64,000 bases of DNA from Trileptium ribeirensis (GCA_030248225.1 JASANE010027718.1:1-64000); one strand, 5' to 3'. Numbered from the stretch's first letter, positions 54,401-64,000 are shown. Notes: generated by a model not told the origin, from the letters alone. A program made the numbers and translations.

Positions 54401-57400
54401 CGTATTTCTTTAATTTTTCCCTTTTTGTTAAATTTTTGCTCATTTGTATAATTCTTGGCAGTTTTCTACAGTTTTTCCTAAAATGTTTCTCAATTCTTGC
54501 TAATTCGTCACTTCTGCACTCAGGGAAGGGTATGTGGAGCTTTAGGGAAGATAACGTTGGCTTAGTGATTGGCGCCTAATCGTATAGACACCTATGACAG
54601 AACTAGTAATTTTTATAACGCTCATTTTAAGGGACAATACTGGCCAATAATATGTGCAGCAGAAACAGAAATCGATCGAAATTTCTAATAAAAATCGATC
54701 AACATTTCGATAGATTATTTTGCAATTTGTCTCTGGTGGTGATTTTGATTTCATTTTTCAGTTTTAATATTATTGTTAATGATTACCCTCTTTTTATTTC
54801 CTGTTCCAAATGTGTGGAACTGTGTTAGAAATATATGGGCAGGAACTAATTATTGTTTGCTGTGAATTTGGAAACTTTTGGATTGTTATTATTTCTGGTC
54901 CACAACGCATTATATGGAGCATTGTAAGATACAGTTTCTTATGAAGTAAAGAAAATGGAACGACTGAAAAAACAAGCTATCATGGTTGCTGCTGATGTGT
55001 CTACTACCGAAGGATAAAACATATTACGCAATATTATGGTGTTTTTGTTAGACTAGAAAATTTTTACCTTGTAGTATTACTTATATTAATACTTATAGTA
55101 ATTATTTTAAATAAACGTTGTAAAACTGCATTGGATAAAAGTTTCCTTTTAACAAGTTACAGTCTATTCTTTCCACAGAGATTGAGAAGGCTTTCCCAGG
55201 TCATGACTCAGGTAAATTATAGATTCTCCCAGGTCAATTCTCCAGCACCCCCAGGTATTTTGAGGCGACACCAAAAATGATCGTATTAGCAAAAACGGTT
55301 ATAACAAAAATCAGTACTACTCCTTAAATTTCGTGACAAAAATCTTTGTAAAATGAAGTGCGACCTGCACATACACGGAGTTGCAGTAGGAAAATATTAA
55401 ATATGCAACAAAAACAACGATATGCATGTTGTAAGTGCATGAAAACCACGCAAAAATGCAATTACAAAATTCTTAGTTGACATGTGGGTATGGTTTATCC
55501 ACAAGTAAAAGGGGGAAATTCTCCCAGTATTTTTAGTTCCCCATGTTGGAGCTCGGCGCACCCAGCTCAAAACCCTCAGGTAAAGCTTTGGTCCTGTGGA
55601 GAGGGCCGACAGAGGTACACAAATTTCGTGCAGTAAACCTGTCGATATATCAGTTTTGTGTATTTATGGTATATTGAATATTTAGGTGATGTGCTATCGG
55701 AATCGCAAAAATTGTTTACGGATCTTCCTGGATGCTGCGCTGTACTGGTCGTATGGGCCTCAAGTGAGTACGTCATAACCACTATTCAAACGCTGAGAAC
55801 TATATAAAGTTCTGCTGGTAAGAAGTGGGCTGTATTCTCGTGAAAGAAAAGAGTTTAGTCATGCAGTGTATTTTACAAATAGCACAGGCTTTAGGAAATT
55901 AGTTGAATTCGAGTGTCCAAGTGCGATTAGTGACATTGTAAAGTATCCACTTACCTGTTTTTACGAAACGCGAAGTAAAAAGTTAGTGTTAGCGTTGTGC
56001 AGTCAGCCATAATTTTTAGCATCGATTATACATTAGCATCATCGAATTAGCTAGCAGTTTTGTACGACCGTAAAATGTTATAATTCCCATTGCTTTACAG
56101 CTGAGCTCAAACATTATGTGACACATTTGGTTCGCCATATCTTCGAATCGGGTACATCGACTTCAGTCATCGGGCGCTGCGTTGAAATGGTTCGCGTTCG
56201 AGCTCAAAAACTGCCCACACTCGGACTGGATCTAACGTTTGAGCTCGAGAAATTGCTCGAACCACACATAAGCCGGGTTATACGAATGACCGGTGACAAT
56301 GTATACGAAGCGACGAAGCTCCGCTTAATGGAAGATTCGTGGAGGCCATTCAACGCCCAAAGCGAAGTGAGTTTGAGTGATAATGCGATGTTCGTGCTAA
56401 GCGTGGATGGATACAGCTATGGTGAATGGCCTCGATTGTCTGTTCCGATTTTTATGTTCTTTGTTTGTTTGTGTTTTCGTTTGAGCTGATTTTGTGCCAC
56501 TGCAACGAATACTCTTGTCAGTAATAGGCAAAAAATGTGATTATGACGTTATTGATTTCTGTGTTTTGGACTGCAATCAATGATCATCGTATTAAGGCTT
56601 TACTTTCCCAACCAAGCAGATTACTTTAAAATTAAAATATTTTTTCTTACAATTTAATGACATCGTTGCTATAACGAATTCGACCTGCTTAGTAGAATTC
56701 GACGTTTAGACTGTATGAAAGCTATGTAATGGGCTTAGCTTATTTAAACACATGTATTTTAATTTTACGAGAAATTCTCCTTGGATTGTTGCGAAACTTC
56801 AGTCGTTTCAAGTTTGTAATATAGGCGTATACACATTCCGCTTTCGGTATCTGTAGAGTATTCCCAGCGTCCTTTAGACTTGTAGTGCATTAAATTTCAA
56901 AAAATACGTGATTTTTGTGTATTGATGCGACGCCGGTAGTTCAAACGAATTTATTTACGCTTTTTAACCATCTTTTTGATCAATTATTTTGGTTATTTCA
57001 TTACATAGATAGGAGTCAAGATTTTATTTGTTTTGGATTTTTGTTTCTTATTCTATAAAAATATTGCCCGGCTTTCGCTATAGTTTGGAATTCGTGGGCC
57101 GTGCTATTTTTGCATTATTATAGGTAATTAAATAATTCCTAACCGTTGGATTATGCTCATATTTTTCTGCTAGTGCTCGATTATTTTTAGACGAATTTGC
57201 TTAAATTTTTATCGGAGTTGGCTGACCCAGATCTGAAAATTGTGCTCGATCGACAGCGGTACGTTCAAGGCAACTGCAAAATTTGGCTGACAACGGCAAC
57301 TCTCAGTACCGCGCGTACAATCGTTACCCTAATGAACGATTTGGTATTGTTGAGTGGCGGCACTGAAAATGCGAGAGTAAGTTGCTAATATAATAGCTGT

Positions 57401-60075
57401 ACGTAATAGGATTTATGCTCTAATTAGACCAATAGTTGAGTTTTAAATCTTACAACAATCAGAATTAAGTGCTTATAAACTCAAACGCAAATGAAATCGA
57501 ACGAAAACCCAATCGATCGATCTTCGTTTAAACGAAATTCGTTAAATTCAACGCAAACAAACATTTTTATTAAAATAGTTTTTTATTTCAACACAATCGA
57601 AATTCGTTAAACTAAACGCGAACTAACATGCTTTATTAAATTTTTATTTTTATTTTGACGCAATCAAAATTCGTTAAATTAATCGAATTTCGCTTAAACG
57701 ATCTATTTTCGTTTAAACGCAAACGCTCGAAATCGAACGAAGCTTCGATCGTTTTTTGAATGCTTAATTATGATTGTAACTGTACTTTACGCTAAGCTAT
57801 GTTATATAACAAACAGCTATGAAAATGTGTTGTTATTGAAGTATTTTGTGTTTCGTTTATTCGCTTGCAGTTGTTGCAATTATTATTCTTTGCTGACTGA
57901 TTGTGGTCGATTGTTGTAACGCTTGATTCCAGGCATTTTCGGGATCGTTAATATTTTCATAATAGTGTCAGTTACGTATTCCAGAACGTTTTTAATTCCA
58001 AGGTTTTCACAACGTTTTCATTCATTCCTACATTGATTATAACAGAATGTGCTCGAATTTTCGGTGGTAAACGTTGCTTTATTTTTTTTACATAATTATA
58101 TTTACAGCCATGACCAGACATAAGTGCTAAATAATAATTCGTCGAAATTTGGGTCGAATTCGATTTCCCTCTTAATGCGTTATAAAAAGCTAAATAATCA
58201 CGTGTCACTTTAATGCGCCTCATCCGTCCAAAATTGCTGGAAAAAATGTGTTACAAAAAGCATAAATAATAATAATAATAACAAAAATCTATTCGATAAT
58301 GCTTATAATAATTATTACATTTAATTATGTTACTAGGATTATTATTATATTTTATATTACAAATAAAAATCAGGAAATATGGCGACGAATTAGGTTTGGC
58401 ATATCATTCCGCTTTTATTTCGTATCATTTGGTATCTTAGTCTTATAATTATTGTTATAATTTTATATTGTGATATTAATGTATCGATTTCATTTGCGCT
58501 CCACTTTTCAAGCGAAATTTATCCTTAATATTATGACGCAAGGAAAGTACCTTGAAATTAGGTTTCTGAGCTTGGTATTATATTTCGGTCATGTTTAGCT
58601 GCTTTCATTTTACAGTGTATTTATTTTCAAGAATCGAGCTCATACTTTGTTTTCAAATTAAATTATTCTTAACGTGTAATGTGCCTGTCTACAGCCTCCC
58701 GAAATGGGGAAGGGAACGTTGGGTGGCCCCCATGATCATTGTTTGGCTAATTTCAAAGTGGACGAACAATATTTTGCTCTATACGCTACGTATTCCCGCT
58801 GTATTTTCAGGTAAACTGTTAACTGTTGTACAAATATTTTCGAGCTACATAAAACAGTAGCATGTCAAAGAGCATTTAAACTACAGAAAACAAAAATTTA
58901 CGGATATATTAATAACTAGTGAAGCTCGCTTGCGAGCCGGAATTCGAGTGGCGAAAACAATCCCCCGAAGCCTATTGTAGAAAGCACACACAAACAAAGC
59001 CTACACACAGTACGCAGGTGCAGCATTATATAAACCGTGAGTGATGAGTCATAGTTACGCCCGCTTCTTTTGATACACAACGTATGCAGCAGACAAAACA
59101 TCGTACAACGAGTAGAAAAACAATGAACTAACAATTTAATAATTCGATACAACCCTAAATTGACCGTGAAAAGAACGTTAAAGAATTCAAACAGACACTT
59201 GAGAAAAATCTCATTTTTCATACCAAGTATGAAGCAGAAGTGTGAAAAATATTTGCCACACAATATTTTCGACACTGGCCCAGAAAACCCCATATCCGAC
59301 ACTAAAACCAACAATAAGCACACATTTAGGTGCATTTTCCACGACTTTTCACCAAATATACCATTTTTGTGCCAACTAGAAGCTTATAGACTCCAGATTG
59401 GGAAGCAGTTGAAAAACTTGTTATATATCATTGGAAAGCCCTGGTAAAGCTACATGGAATACGCCTATTAGTTTGCGGATACCTCGTGTACTTATTGAGA
59501 AAAGTCGCAAAAACTGGAGGGGTGCCCGAAAAATCGGCCAAAATGACGTCATTTTGCCATTTTCGGTTGAATGTGAGGACGAACATGGGTGTTTTGAAAA
59601 GTGGGTGGTCACCCCACCTCACATGCTCCGCCCTATGCTACTATAAGCTGTGTCAGAGCGTGTGGCGCAAGGAAAATACCCGCGAATAAGTGTCGAGTTT
59701 GGCATTTATTCCGCTTATGTTTTAACTTACGTTATTATTTGTTTTATTCTTAAGAATCGATCACATACTTCACTTTCAAACGAAATCATTCTTAACGTAT
59801 GGCGCCTACTGTTAACTCATTTTGTCAAGTCCGAGAAACGTTTTGGAATGGACGCTCATTTGTACGTGCTAAATGTCGCATTTGTTCGGGATGATCTGCT
59901 GTTACGCGCGCCTTCAGAAATTCAAGCAACGTTACGCAAGGAATATCCTGGGCTGCTGTCCTGCAATCGGGAATCGGGTAGTTCAGCAGGAAACGACAAA
60001 CGGCCGCAGCCTGCACCAAGATCGCAAGTGAAAGCGAGGCGGCCTGCAGATATGGAAGAAATAGGAAGTGTCTAA
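36382..60075 (+). CDS. exoc-8: EXOC8/Exo84, exocyst complex subunit (12-exon gene, whole span)
   Basis: Exo84 is a subunit of the octameric exocyst, which tethers secretory vesicles to the plasma membrane before SNARE fusion; its PH domain binds active Ral in animals. I joined 12 exons at GT-AG sites with consistent phase: 36382-36483, 38181-38372, 40383-40604, 41782-41877, 44638-44926, 48129-48304, 52288-52449, 53818-53908, 55686-55763, 56101-56366, 57191-57376, 59755-60075. Total 2181 nt, 726 residues, very close to the usual animal length. Order: N-terminal coiled-coil/Vps51-type region (about 35-100), split PH domain (about 155-265), then the Exo84 helical rods to the end. Introns range from 337 bp to 4 kb and carry most of the repeats in this half of the window. 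Confidence in the family is very high; the last acceptor (ttattcttaag) is the weakest junction. Confidence 0.92.
36967..38124 (-). mobile_element. hAT family B, copy 2, in EXOC8 intron 1
   Basis: Same family as 17617-18646 but reversed. Left end catggaataaccgg, right end ccggttacacctg; target duplication tccgcaac (36959-36966) against accgcaac (38125-38132), 7 of 8. The ccggaaccgg motifs cluster at both ends. Closely similar to the copy at 45227-46390. It ends about 56 bp before exon 2. Confidence 0.85.
38181..38372 (+). CDS. exoc-8: EXOC8 exon 2 (residues 35-98)
   Basis: Between tttatttcag and gtaagt, phase 0 at both ends. It contains the most conserved Exo84 block: NYTQFIDTAREISHLETEMY followed by QLNHLLNEQRNVIKSLQ, a helical region forming the exocyst CorEx-type coiled coil. 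Confidence 0.95.
38504..38720. repeat. Dispersed repeat R2, copy 2, in intron 2
   Basis: GAGCGGAGCGAAGCGAAGCG at 38510-38529 followed by the same phrases as at 35085. The attagctaattaatt tail continues to about 39200. Confidence 0.7.
40383..40604 (+). CDS. exoc-8: EXOC8 exon 3 (residues 99-172)
   Basis: Acceptor ttttctgtacag, donor gtaaga, phase 0. It opens with a Ser/Gly/Lys linker, then MQQLLEKVDG and NRYVVFEADLLELD, which is the start of the PH domain. The linker occupies the position of the variable Gly/Ala insert in vertebrate EXOC8. Confidence 0.9.
41385..41580. repeat. Irregular ttgctaaaattttgccc repeats in intron 3
   Basis: Eight or so imperfect units of about 23 bp built on 'aaattttgc..aatttttgctg'. 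Similar text appears near 54420-54510 in intron 8. Confidence 0.45.
41782..41877 (+). CDS. exoc-8: EXOC8 exon 4 (residues 173-204)
   Basis: A 96-bp exon too short to stand out alone. Acceptor tattattacag, donor gtataagt, phase 0. It encodes LHLFLLNDGLLFTT and then GPMRYKYEELYQ, the middle strands of the PH domain (family pattern: HGFLMND.LL....P...G..RY). It bridges exons 3 and 5 without a gap. Confidence 0.9.
42160..42680. repeat. Dispersed repeat R5 in intron 4
   Basis: Shares agctcatttgaacgcttgaa, 'ttgggctcattttgtgaagc' and the 'attattggtctcatttta...agcaattt' phrases with 29790-30200 and 2560-2960. Confidence 0.4.
44638..44926 (+). CDS. exoc-8: EXOC8 exon 5 (residues 205-300)
   Basis: Acceptor gatgtatatag, donor ggtt|gtaagttt, leaving one base. 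It encodes the last PH strands and helix: DAFKLLMFPHQRVFQADSQK and RRWLDGIEDVKRTLLEE. A Ser/Arg-rich linker (SMRRASTQSSSSG) with possible phosphosites follows. Confidence 0.92.
45227..46390 (+). mobile_element. hAT family B, copy 3, in EXOC8 intron 5
   Basis: Best-preserved copy, 1164 bp. Begins CAGGGAGTAACCGGAATTCC, ends ccggttattccctg. Exact 8-bp target duplication TAATATAC (45219-45226 and 46391-46398). Dense ttccggttccgg motifs lie in both ends. No transposase. Confidence 0.92.
46981..47854. repeat. 25-bp minisatellite, about 35 units, in intron 5
   Basis: Unit acatacatatcatacattga plus tttag. Most units are identical; a few have single changes or 2-6 bp indels. It starts about 590 bp after hAT copy 3 and ends 274 bp before exon 6. 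Confidence 0.95.
48129..48304 (+). CDS. exoc-8: EXOC8 exon 6 (residues 301-359)
   Basis: Acceptor gtttctttcag; its first two bases complete a Phe codon with exon 5. Donor aag|gtacgg, phase 0. It encodes WLRELPDELDVCIAQRDFEG, the signature of the Exo84 C-terminal domain start. Confidence 0.95.
49261..49542. repeat. Perfect 141-bp tandem duplication in intron 6
   Basis: 49261-49401 and 49402-49542 appear identical base for base (start tgcttctcaaaatattac, end ataaaaccaca). Confidence 0.92.
50127..50791. repeat. Six tandem units of about 111 bp in intron 6
   Basis: The marker gcaacattttgcttaatgca recurs near 50142, 50255, 50366, 50474, 50584 and 50696. Each unit contains gtgag (donor-like) followed about 30 bp later by tcttttcag|ttaggcccc (acceptor-like), then ccggaaaattgtcaattttg and atcagcgacg. 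Confidence 0.9.
51096..51496. mobile_element. MITE family M2, good copy, intron 6
   Basis: Inverted ends: 51110-51139 and 51453-51482 agree at 27 of 30 positions (core ttgttcttttgtcaa), and weaker pairing extends outward about 14 bp. The interior open frame shows no transposase motif. No clear target duplication. Confidence 0.65.
51850..52080. repeat. GC-rich dispersed repeat, R1-like, intron 6
   Basis: Several ccccggcaaaatccgg phrases and C-runs (a run of ten C near 52037). It resembles the reverse complement of 6290-6560. Confidence 0.5.
52288..52449 (+). CDS. exoc-8: EXOC8 exon 7 (residues 360-413)
   Basis: Acceptor gatctttcag, donor cag|gtacac, phase 0. It encodes ERQLCEVLCRELT, GGLKAARRAIKLLIQMG and QACELYLKQC, matching the first helical bundle of the Exo84 C-terminal domain. 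Confidence 0.95.
53818..53908 (+). CDS. exoc-8: EXOC8 exon 8 (residues 414-443)
   Basis: Acceptor tattttcag, donor tatag|gtaaga, one base left over. It encodes TLKQAMRELKILDVPISYVH and ELSNLVFGTI, aligned with the family's AIR.L.IEG....YIHKL..VFF segment. Confidence 0.93.
55686..55763 (+). CDS. exoc-8: EXOC8 exon 9 (residues 444-469)
   Basis: Short 78-bp exon, acceptor tgaatatttag, donor tcaa|gtgagt. It encodes VLSESQKLFTDLPGCCAVLV and then VWAS, the conserved ...VVWA helix of Exo84. One base enters and one leaves, consistent with both neighbours. Confidence 0.9.
56101..56366 (+). CDS. exoc-8: EXOC8 exon 10 (residues 470-558)
   Basis: Acceptor attgctttacag, donor gcgaa|gtgagt, phase 0. It includes HIFESGTSTSVIGRCVEMVR, LGLDLTFELEKLLEPHI and YEATKLRLMEDSWRPF. 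GLDLTF and EATK...E.WR are family landmarks. Confidence 0.95.
57191..57376 (+). CDS. exoc-8: EXOC8 exon 11 (residues 559-620)
   Basis: Acceptor gattatttttag, donor aga|gtaagt, phase 0. It encodes NLLKFLSELADPDL and then CKIWLTTATLSTARTIVTLM, weakly conserved but in the right place for the helices that follow the EATK block. Confidence 0.88.
57480..57760. repeat. Repeat R6: cgaaattcgttaaa-rich segment, intron 11
   Basis: Multiple cgaaattcgttaaa and cgtttaaacg motifs with the palindrome atcgatcgat, ending gatcgttttttg. A related segment (tttaaacgaaatttgttaga, then aacgcaatcgaaatt) lies at 60695-60775. Function unknown. Confidence 0.55.
58531..58690 (+). pseudogene. Decayed duplicate of the EXOC8 exon 12 start
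   Basis: Aligns along about 150 bp with 59660-59807, the end of intron 11 and the first ~50 nt of exon 12 (shared: cgcaaggaaa, cttggtatta/tttggcattta, ttttcaag/attcttaag, agaatcga, cattcttaacgt). The copied reading frame from 58632 gives NRAHTLFSN followed by a TAA at 58659-58661, where the real exon reads NRSHTSLSNE. The duplicate therefore cannot encode the end of the protein. Confidence 0.7.
58862..59640. other. Intron 11 segment between the two exon-12-like copies
   Basis: Begins with a gctcgcttgcgagc palindrome (about 58924) and later has an 18-bp perfect palindrome CAAAATGACGTCATTTTG at 59539-59556. Likely an inserted repeat; no coding signal. Confidence 0.4.
59755..60075 (+). CDS. exoc-8: EXOC8 exon 12, terminal (residues 621-726)
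   Basis: Taken from acceptor ttttattcttaag, which gives phase 0, to TAA at 60073-60075. It encodes SLSNEIILNVWRLLLTHFVK and then the final helices, matching the family's LVEIIL..V....YSL...FIRQNASFL segment in position. A basic Ser/Pro/Arg-rich tail (RPQPAPRSQVKARRP) replaces the short vertebrate tail. The first six residues depend on the acceptor choice. Confidence 0.88.
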   Translation, partial: NRSHTSLSNEIILNVWRLLLTHFVKSEKRFGMDAHLYVLNVAFVRDDLLLRAPSEIQATLRKEYPGLLSCNRESGSSAGNDKRPQPAPRSQVKARRPADMEEIGSV

Positions 60076-63000
60076 ATGACATAAAGTTGCAGATAAAGCT
60101 CATATCTCAATAGTACTGGGACTGGGAGAATGTGATGTTCCGTTTCCTCTTGGTACATTGCAACGTCATTTGGAGGCACCTGGGACCTCGCTCGATTTGA
60201 GCTCGGCCCAAAGTGGGTCAGAATGGTCCACATTTGCCTCATTTCGGTCAAACTTGGCTCAATGATTATTGGAGTGTATGGTTCTGCTCGCCGTGTAAGT
60301 GCTAATAGCATTGAGCTGTACAAAATACGGCGTACTATTTTATACATTTATATTATTGAGTAGTTTCCGCGCTAATGCTTCCGATGTTTTCGCTGTTCGT
60401 TCGTATGTAGTAATGTTTATTACTCTTTTGGCTACTTACGCTTGGAATATAGGTCATGTTTTCCTTGCAAGGTTGCATTTACTGATTGCGACCACAATAA
60501 TAATTACATCGATACATCTTTCTATATAATTAGGAATTAAAAACGGGTTGTCTACTTATATATCAGCGGTGGTGGGGATGGCGAAGTTCTTGTAGCAAAT
60601 GTGCCACTAAATCCTGAAGCTAAAGTTGCAATTATAATTAGGTGCATATAAGCCAATTCAGACGAAATCCAACCATATAGCAAACGATGGACATGCATTT
60701 AAACGAAATTTGTTAGATTAAACGCATAGTAATATTTTTTATTAAATTAATTTTATTTTAACGCAATCGAAATTAATAATTAGTAAAATAGTGACCGAAG
60801 CAATCTGTGTGGTCAGAGGAAGCAATAATTTCCGTTAATGATGCATAATGTACCTATATTAGCGGTGCAAACTGATACAATTTTCATTGGAATCAGCAGT
60901 TGTCGAGCGATTTTCAACGGATGTAATTGTGATAGGTCAGTCGGTTTAGGTAAAATTTACATTAATATTGCGGTTAAAACTACAGGTGTCGTAGGTCCGG
61001 CGATTTGAGTATTAAATGGTTGGCGGTGGGGTAAATGGGGTTGTAAATTTCGAAATTTTTTGGTAAAAATTTATCCCATCCGAATTTTGCTAAAAATTTT
61101 TTTGTCTATTTTCATCAAAAACTACGTGGCTGGCGGTACATTTTAGGGCAGTGAAATTGGCTTGTGGCAGGGTCAGATATTTAGAGCGTTGTGTGTACTC
61201 TTTTGGGAATTATTGATATGTATGGTTAATACATTTATACTGTGATATTTATATATAAAAGTTCATATTTATGTTTTATTTCACAAATTAGTAGTAAATC
61301 TATGACCGGTTTATTACTGTTTTTGAGCAATTATATTTCAAGTATCTGAGTTCAGGTTAAATTCTCTATTGATATAGCATAGCCGGGCAATATTTAATAG
61401 TTTTCTACATTTGGTCAAAGCTCCTTCAATTGTGACGATTTCACTATTTTGCATATTTGGAAAGTGTATTAACCGATACTAAATGCAGCAACTTGCTGTA
61501 ACATGCGTGTATGAAGATGTTAAAAAGGTTTGCTATATTTGATTCTGTATTATAGATTGTATTCTATCACTTGTTTTGCTATTATCGAATCAGGTCAAGG
61601 TAATTTAAATCGAAATTTCTAAAATTCGATATTTTAAGTAGCGCAATGATAACAAATAGACTAGCAGAAAACCAACAAATTCTAGTCAATTTTATTAGAA
61701 TTGAACTAAACTTTTTAGAGGAACTGATTCAAGTACAGAATAGAATATACTTTACCGTATAGCTGCGCACATCTTGCAGTAGCTGCCGCATAATGCGTAG
61801 TTTTGTATCCAGTAGTATAGTTTGATAAACTTTAATTCAGGTGTGACTTGAACCTGGATCGTTTGGCTATAGACCTCGGTCAAGCTGTATTAAGCAATTT
61901 AGGAGCTACTACTCGGTTCCTTACCCCTTGGTTCATAGAGTAATCCGTTTGTACAAACGTATTTCGACGTTATGTGCTTGCCGAGTTTGGCACGTAGCTT
62001 GTATTTGGACGGGTGTTATGGTTCGCTTTCCTTTATAGAAACGGAGCAACTTATTCTGCAAAGCGTAATGAGTGGTGTACAAATCACGGAGTCAAAACAT
62101 ACGCTACGAAATGCATGTTGGTTTAAGTAAAGGGGTAGATTTTCAATCGGTTAACCGTTTAGCGCATAATGTAACATATTTGTGCCATGGTTAATTGCGA
62201 TGCGATGAAGGAGCAGAGTTTCTTGTGTGCCTTTGGGAGGTTCCTTAAGGAACCGACCAACAGCTGCCAAATATCGTAAGGGTCTTTCCTAAACTTTCTC
62301 CATCCCGAAATTGCTCATTTGAAAATACACAGCGGAAATTTCGCCTTATCACGGCGAGCTGAGTCAGAAGTTATCTATTTCGCCCAGTTTTATGACAGAT
62401 TTTTTTGGGTTTCTAATTCTCCCAAAGTATTCCAAAAAAGTTTCGATAAAATTTATAACTATTTGCGATTCTAACCGCATTGACGGAATGGTGGTAAAAT
62501 CCCGCGATCGGTTCATGGGTGAAGGCTTAGGCTAGTATATCTAATATGAATTGCAATAACTTCTTAATCTGTGAACTGATCAGGGTGAGTTTATCACTCA
62601 GATCGCTAATGCGGTTCGAATGATATATAAAATTATATATTGATCGGCAAATTTTTTCCAAAAAGTTTTGGTACCACTGGGAACACAAAAAAATCGAGAA
62701 TTTTTGGTCATGAAACTGAGAGGAATGAATATTTTCTAATCCAACTGGTCGACTAAGCCGATTGGTACCAAAATTTCCCCTGTATCTTGAAAACTGACCA
62801 ATTTCGGGCTAGGGGTCGGGGTTCTAAGCAAGATCCTAGCGTAGTGACTAGTATATATGTTGAGGTTTATCGCTCAGCGGTTTAGATCAATCCTTGGCAA
62901 AATTTTTTCAAGGTTATGTGCAGTTTAGTACAACTGACGTGTTTAAGAAACTTAGCATGACAAGCGACTACTCAGGTCTATACGTACGGCGCAAAAAACC

Positions 63001-63081
63001 ACATTGCTTCGTACTACGCGTTAAAATGTATAACGTTTACACACTTAAACTTCTAATGGCATCTTGGTATCAATAGTCGTC
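60076..63081. other. 3' flank of EXOC8, no gene seen
   Basis: No strong AATAAA lies close to the stop. An R6-related segment is at 60695-60775. The 62390-62830 region carries 'ccaaaaa(a)gtttyg..accactgggaacac..aaatcgag' text that resembles the flanks of the composite repeat at 31941-33600. Confidence 0.35.
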
Positions 63082-63191
63082 TTAATGTTTAGCAAACTGG
63101 CGACGCAGTGAGTCAAATCTAATGTATTTGGTTTCCATCATATCGTCTTGTCCCCGAGACGCTTCGTATAGCTCCGTTCCTTTGAACGAAA
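63082..63191 (-). CDS. Candidate terminal exon of a - strand gene, unrecognised
   Basis: Read on the - strand, ggttgatcag is followed by a 110-nt open stretch ending in TAA (complement of 63082-63084). It encodes 35 residues: KGTELYEASRGQDDMMETKY followed by IRFDSLRRQFAKH. The composition is strongly protein-like and the other frames are broken. It would converge on EXOC8, with its remaining exons beyond the right edge or in 63200-64000. I do not recognise the family. Confidence 0.33.
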
Positions 63192-64000
63192 CTGATCAAC
63201 CAAAAACATCAATACGTGCATACTCAAAATTGTATTAGCGTAATCGTTTCGCAATGTTAGTAAAAATGATCTTGTGTTGGGATAGTGGCCACGGCGATAT
63301 GTGCTCAGAATTCACTGAGAACTTTTTTTATAATTGCATACCAAATTCAAAATATTTGTAGCAGGAATATATGCTAGCCAGGATATAATTGCAATATATA
63401 TTACAAAATGTGTTTGGAGAATACATTATCCCCACATTAAAGAGCAAAATTATGGCCTTTCACATGACAATCCTTTTATGGAGGTGTAGGCATAAAGAAA
63501 ATCAGAAGTGATTTAAATTGTTTCTCATCCACTATGAAATATCCTGCTCGATTAGGTAATCTGAATTGCATTAACGAACATACATTCCCAAAAATGCAAT
63601 TACTGCTGTTTAGCAAAAATAGGGGGTAATAGTATCTCTTTTTGTATAGAAATATTTGAAGTAATAACTTATCTAGCCGAAAATTCTATGATAAAATTGT
63701 TGAAACCAAGTCTAGAGCCGAATGCAACACCTGGGATGTATTTTTGGTTTCGGCGTTCTCATTTTGATTATGACACCGTTAAGGATGGCCGTTATGTGCA
63801 TGACCGGCATGAGTCCTAAATTAACGGGGAATAACTATGTCTGTGTGAGATATGGATTAGTAACAGTAAACTTAGTAGCTAAATGATAGCAGGATGTCCA
63901 GTTTTCTGTTAGTATTGTTTCAATTATTGCAGAGACCATTGACCACCCACTTACCTATTCTTTTATTGTCCTCGGGCTTATAACCTTCATAGTGATATAA
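63192..64000. other. Right edge, possible intron, nothing secure
   Basis: If 63082-63191 is a real exon, this is its upstream intron. A 43-codon + strand frame at 63688-63819 has plausible composition but no support. Confidence 0.25.

Noticed and set aside
61840..61870. ggttcaagtcacacc, tRNA B-box-like on the - strand
   Set aside because: Flanking sequence does not fold into a cloverleaf.
63688..63819. 43-codon + strand frame with plausible composition (WFRRSHFDYDTVKDGRYVHD)
   Set aside because: Another + frame and the - strand are equally open here, and no splice or start context supports it.

Overview
The window is metazoan nuclear DNA, AT-rich, with long introns and abundant transposon debris. 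A nematode is the best guess. Splice acceptors are mostly TTTTCAG or close to it. The Scribble/LAP gene carries a single PDZ domain, as in the worm LET-413 type. The first coding exon of the exocyst gene lies only 43 nt downstream of a TTTTCAG site, the layout expected of a trans-spliced worm gene. No spliced-leader gene or rRNA is present, so the phylum stays an inference.

Layout. 1-765: the 3' end of an unrecognised + strand gene, open at the left edge. 766-5257: a candidate solo LTR, GC-rich dispersed repeats and a decayed CR1-like LINE. 5258-10102: two exons, joined in phase, of a LET-413/Scribble-like cell-polarity protein (five LRRs, LAP cap, proline-rich linker, one PDZ). Its N-terminal LRR exons were not found in the window. 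10103-36338: about 26 kb holding no secure gene. It contains a complete 824-bp hAT-type element with 8-bp target duplication, a second hAT family copy, a Merlin-type element with ~225-bp inverted repeats around a transposase remnant, several minisatellites, hairpin MITEs and a second CR1-like fragment. 36382-60075: a complete EXOC8/Exo84 exocyst gene, rebuilt here as 12 exons in consistent phase (726 codons). Its introns hold two oppositely oriented copies of the second hAT family, a 25-bp minisatellite of about 35 units, a 111-bp array of splice-site-like units, a MITE and a decayed duplicate of the last exon's start. 60076-64000: mostly repeats, with one candidate terminal exon of a - strand gene at 63082-63191.

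Functionally, the two secure genes both act at the basolateral membrane of polarised cells: the LAP protein specifies the domain, and EXOC8 belongs to the exocyst that tethers vesicles there. They lie on the same strand 26 kb apart, so an operon is not suggested. I found no convincing new biochemical system. The most unusual items are the transposon families with readable target duplications, the splice-site-like tandem array, and the duplicated exon start with an in-frame stop, the last two inside EXOC8.
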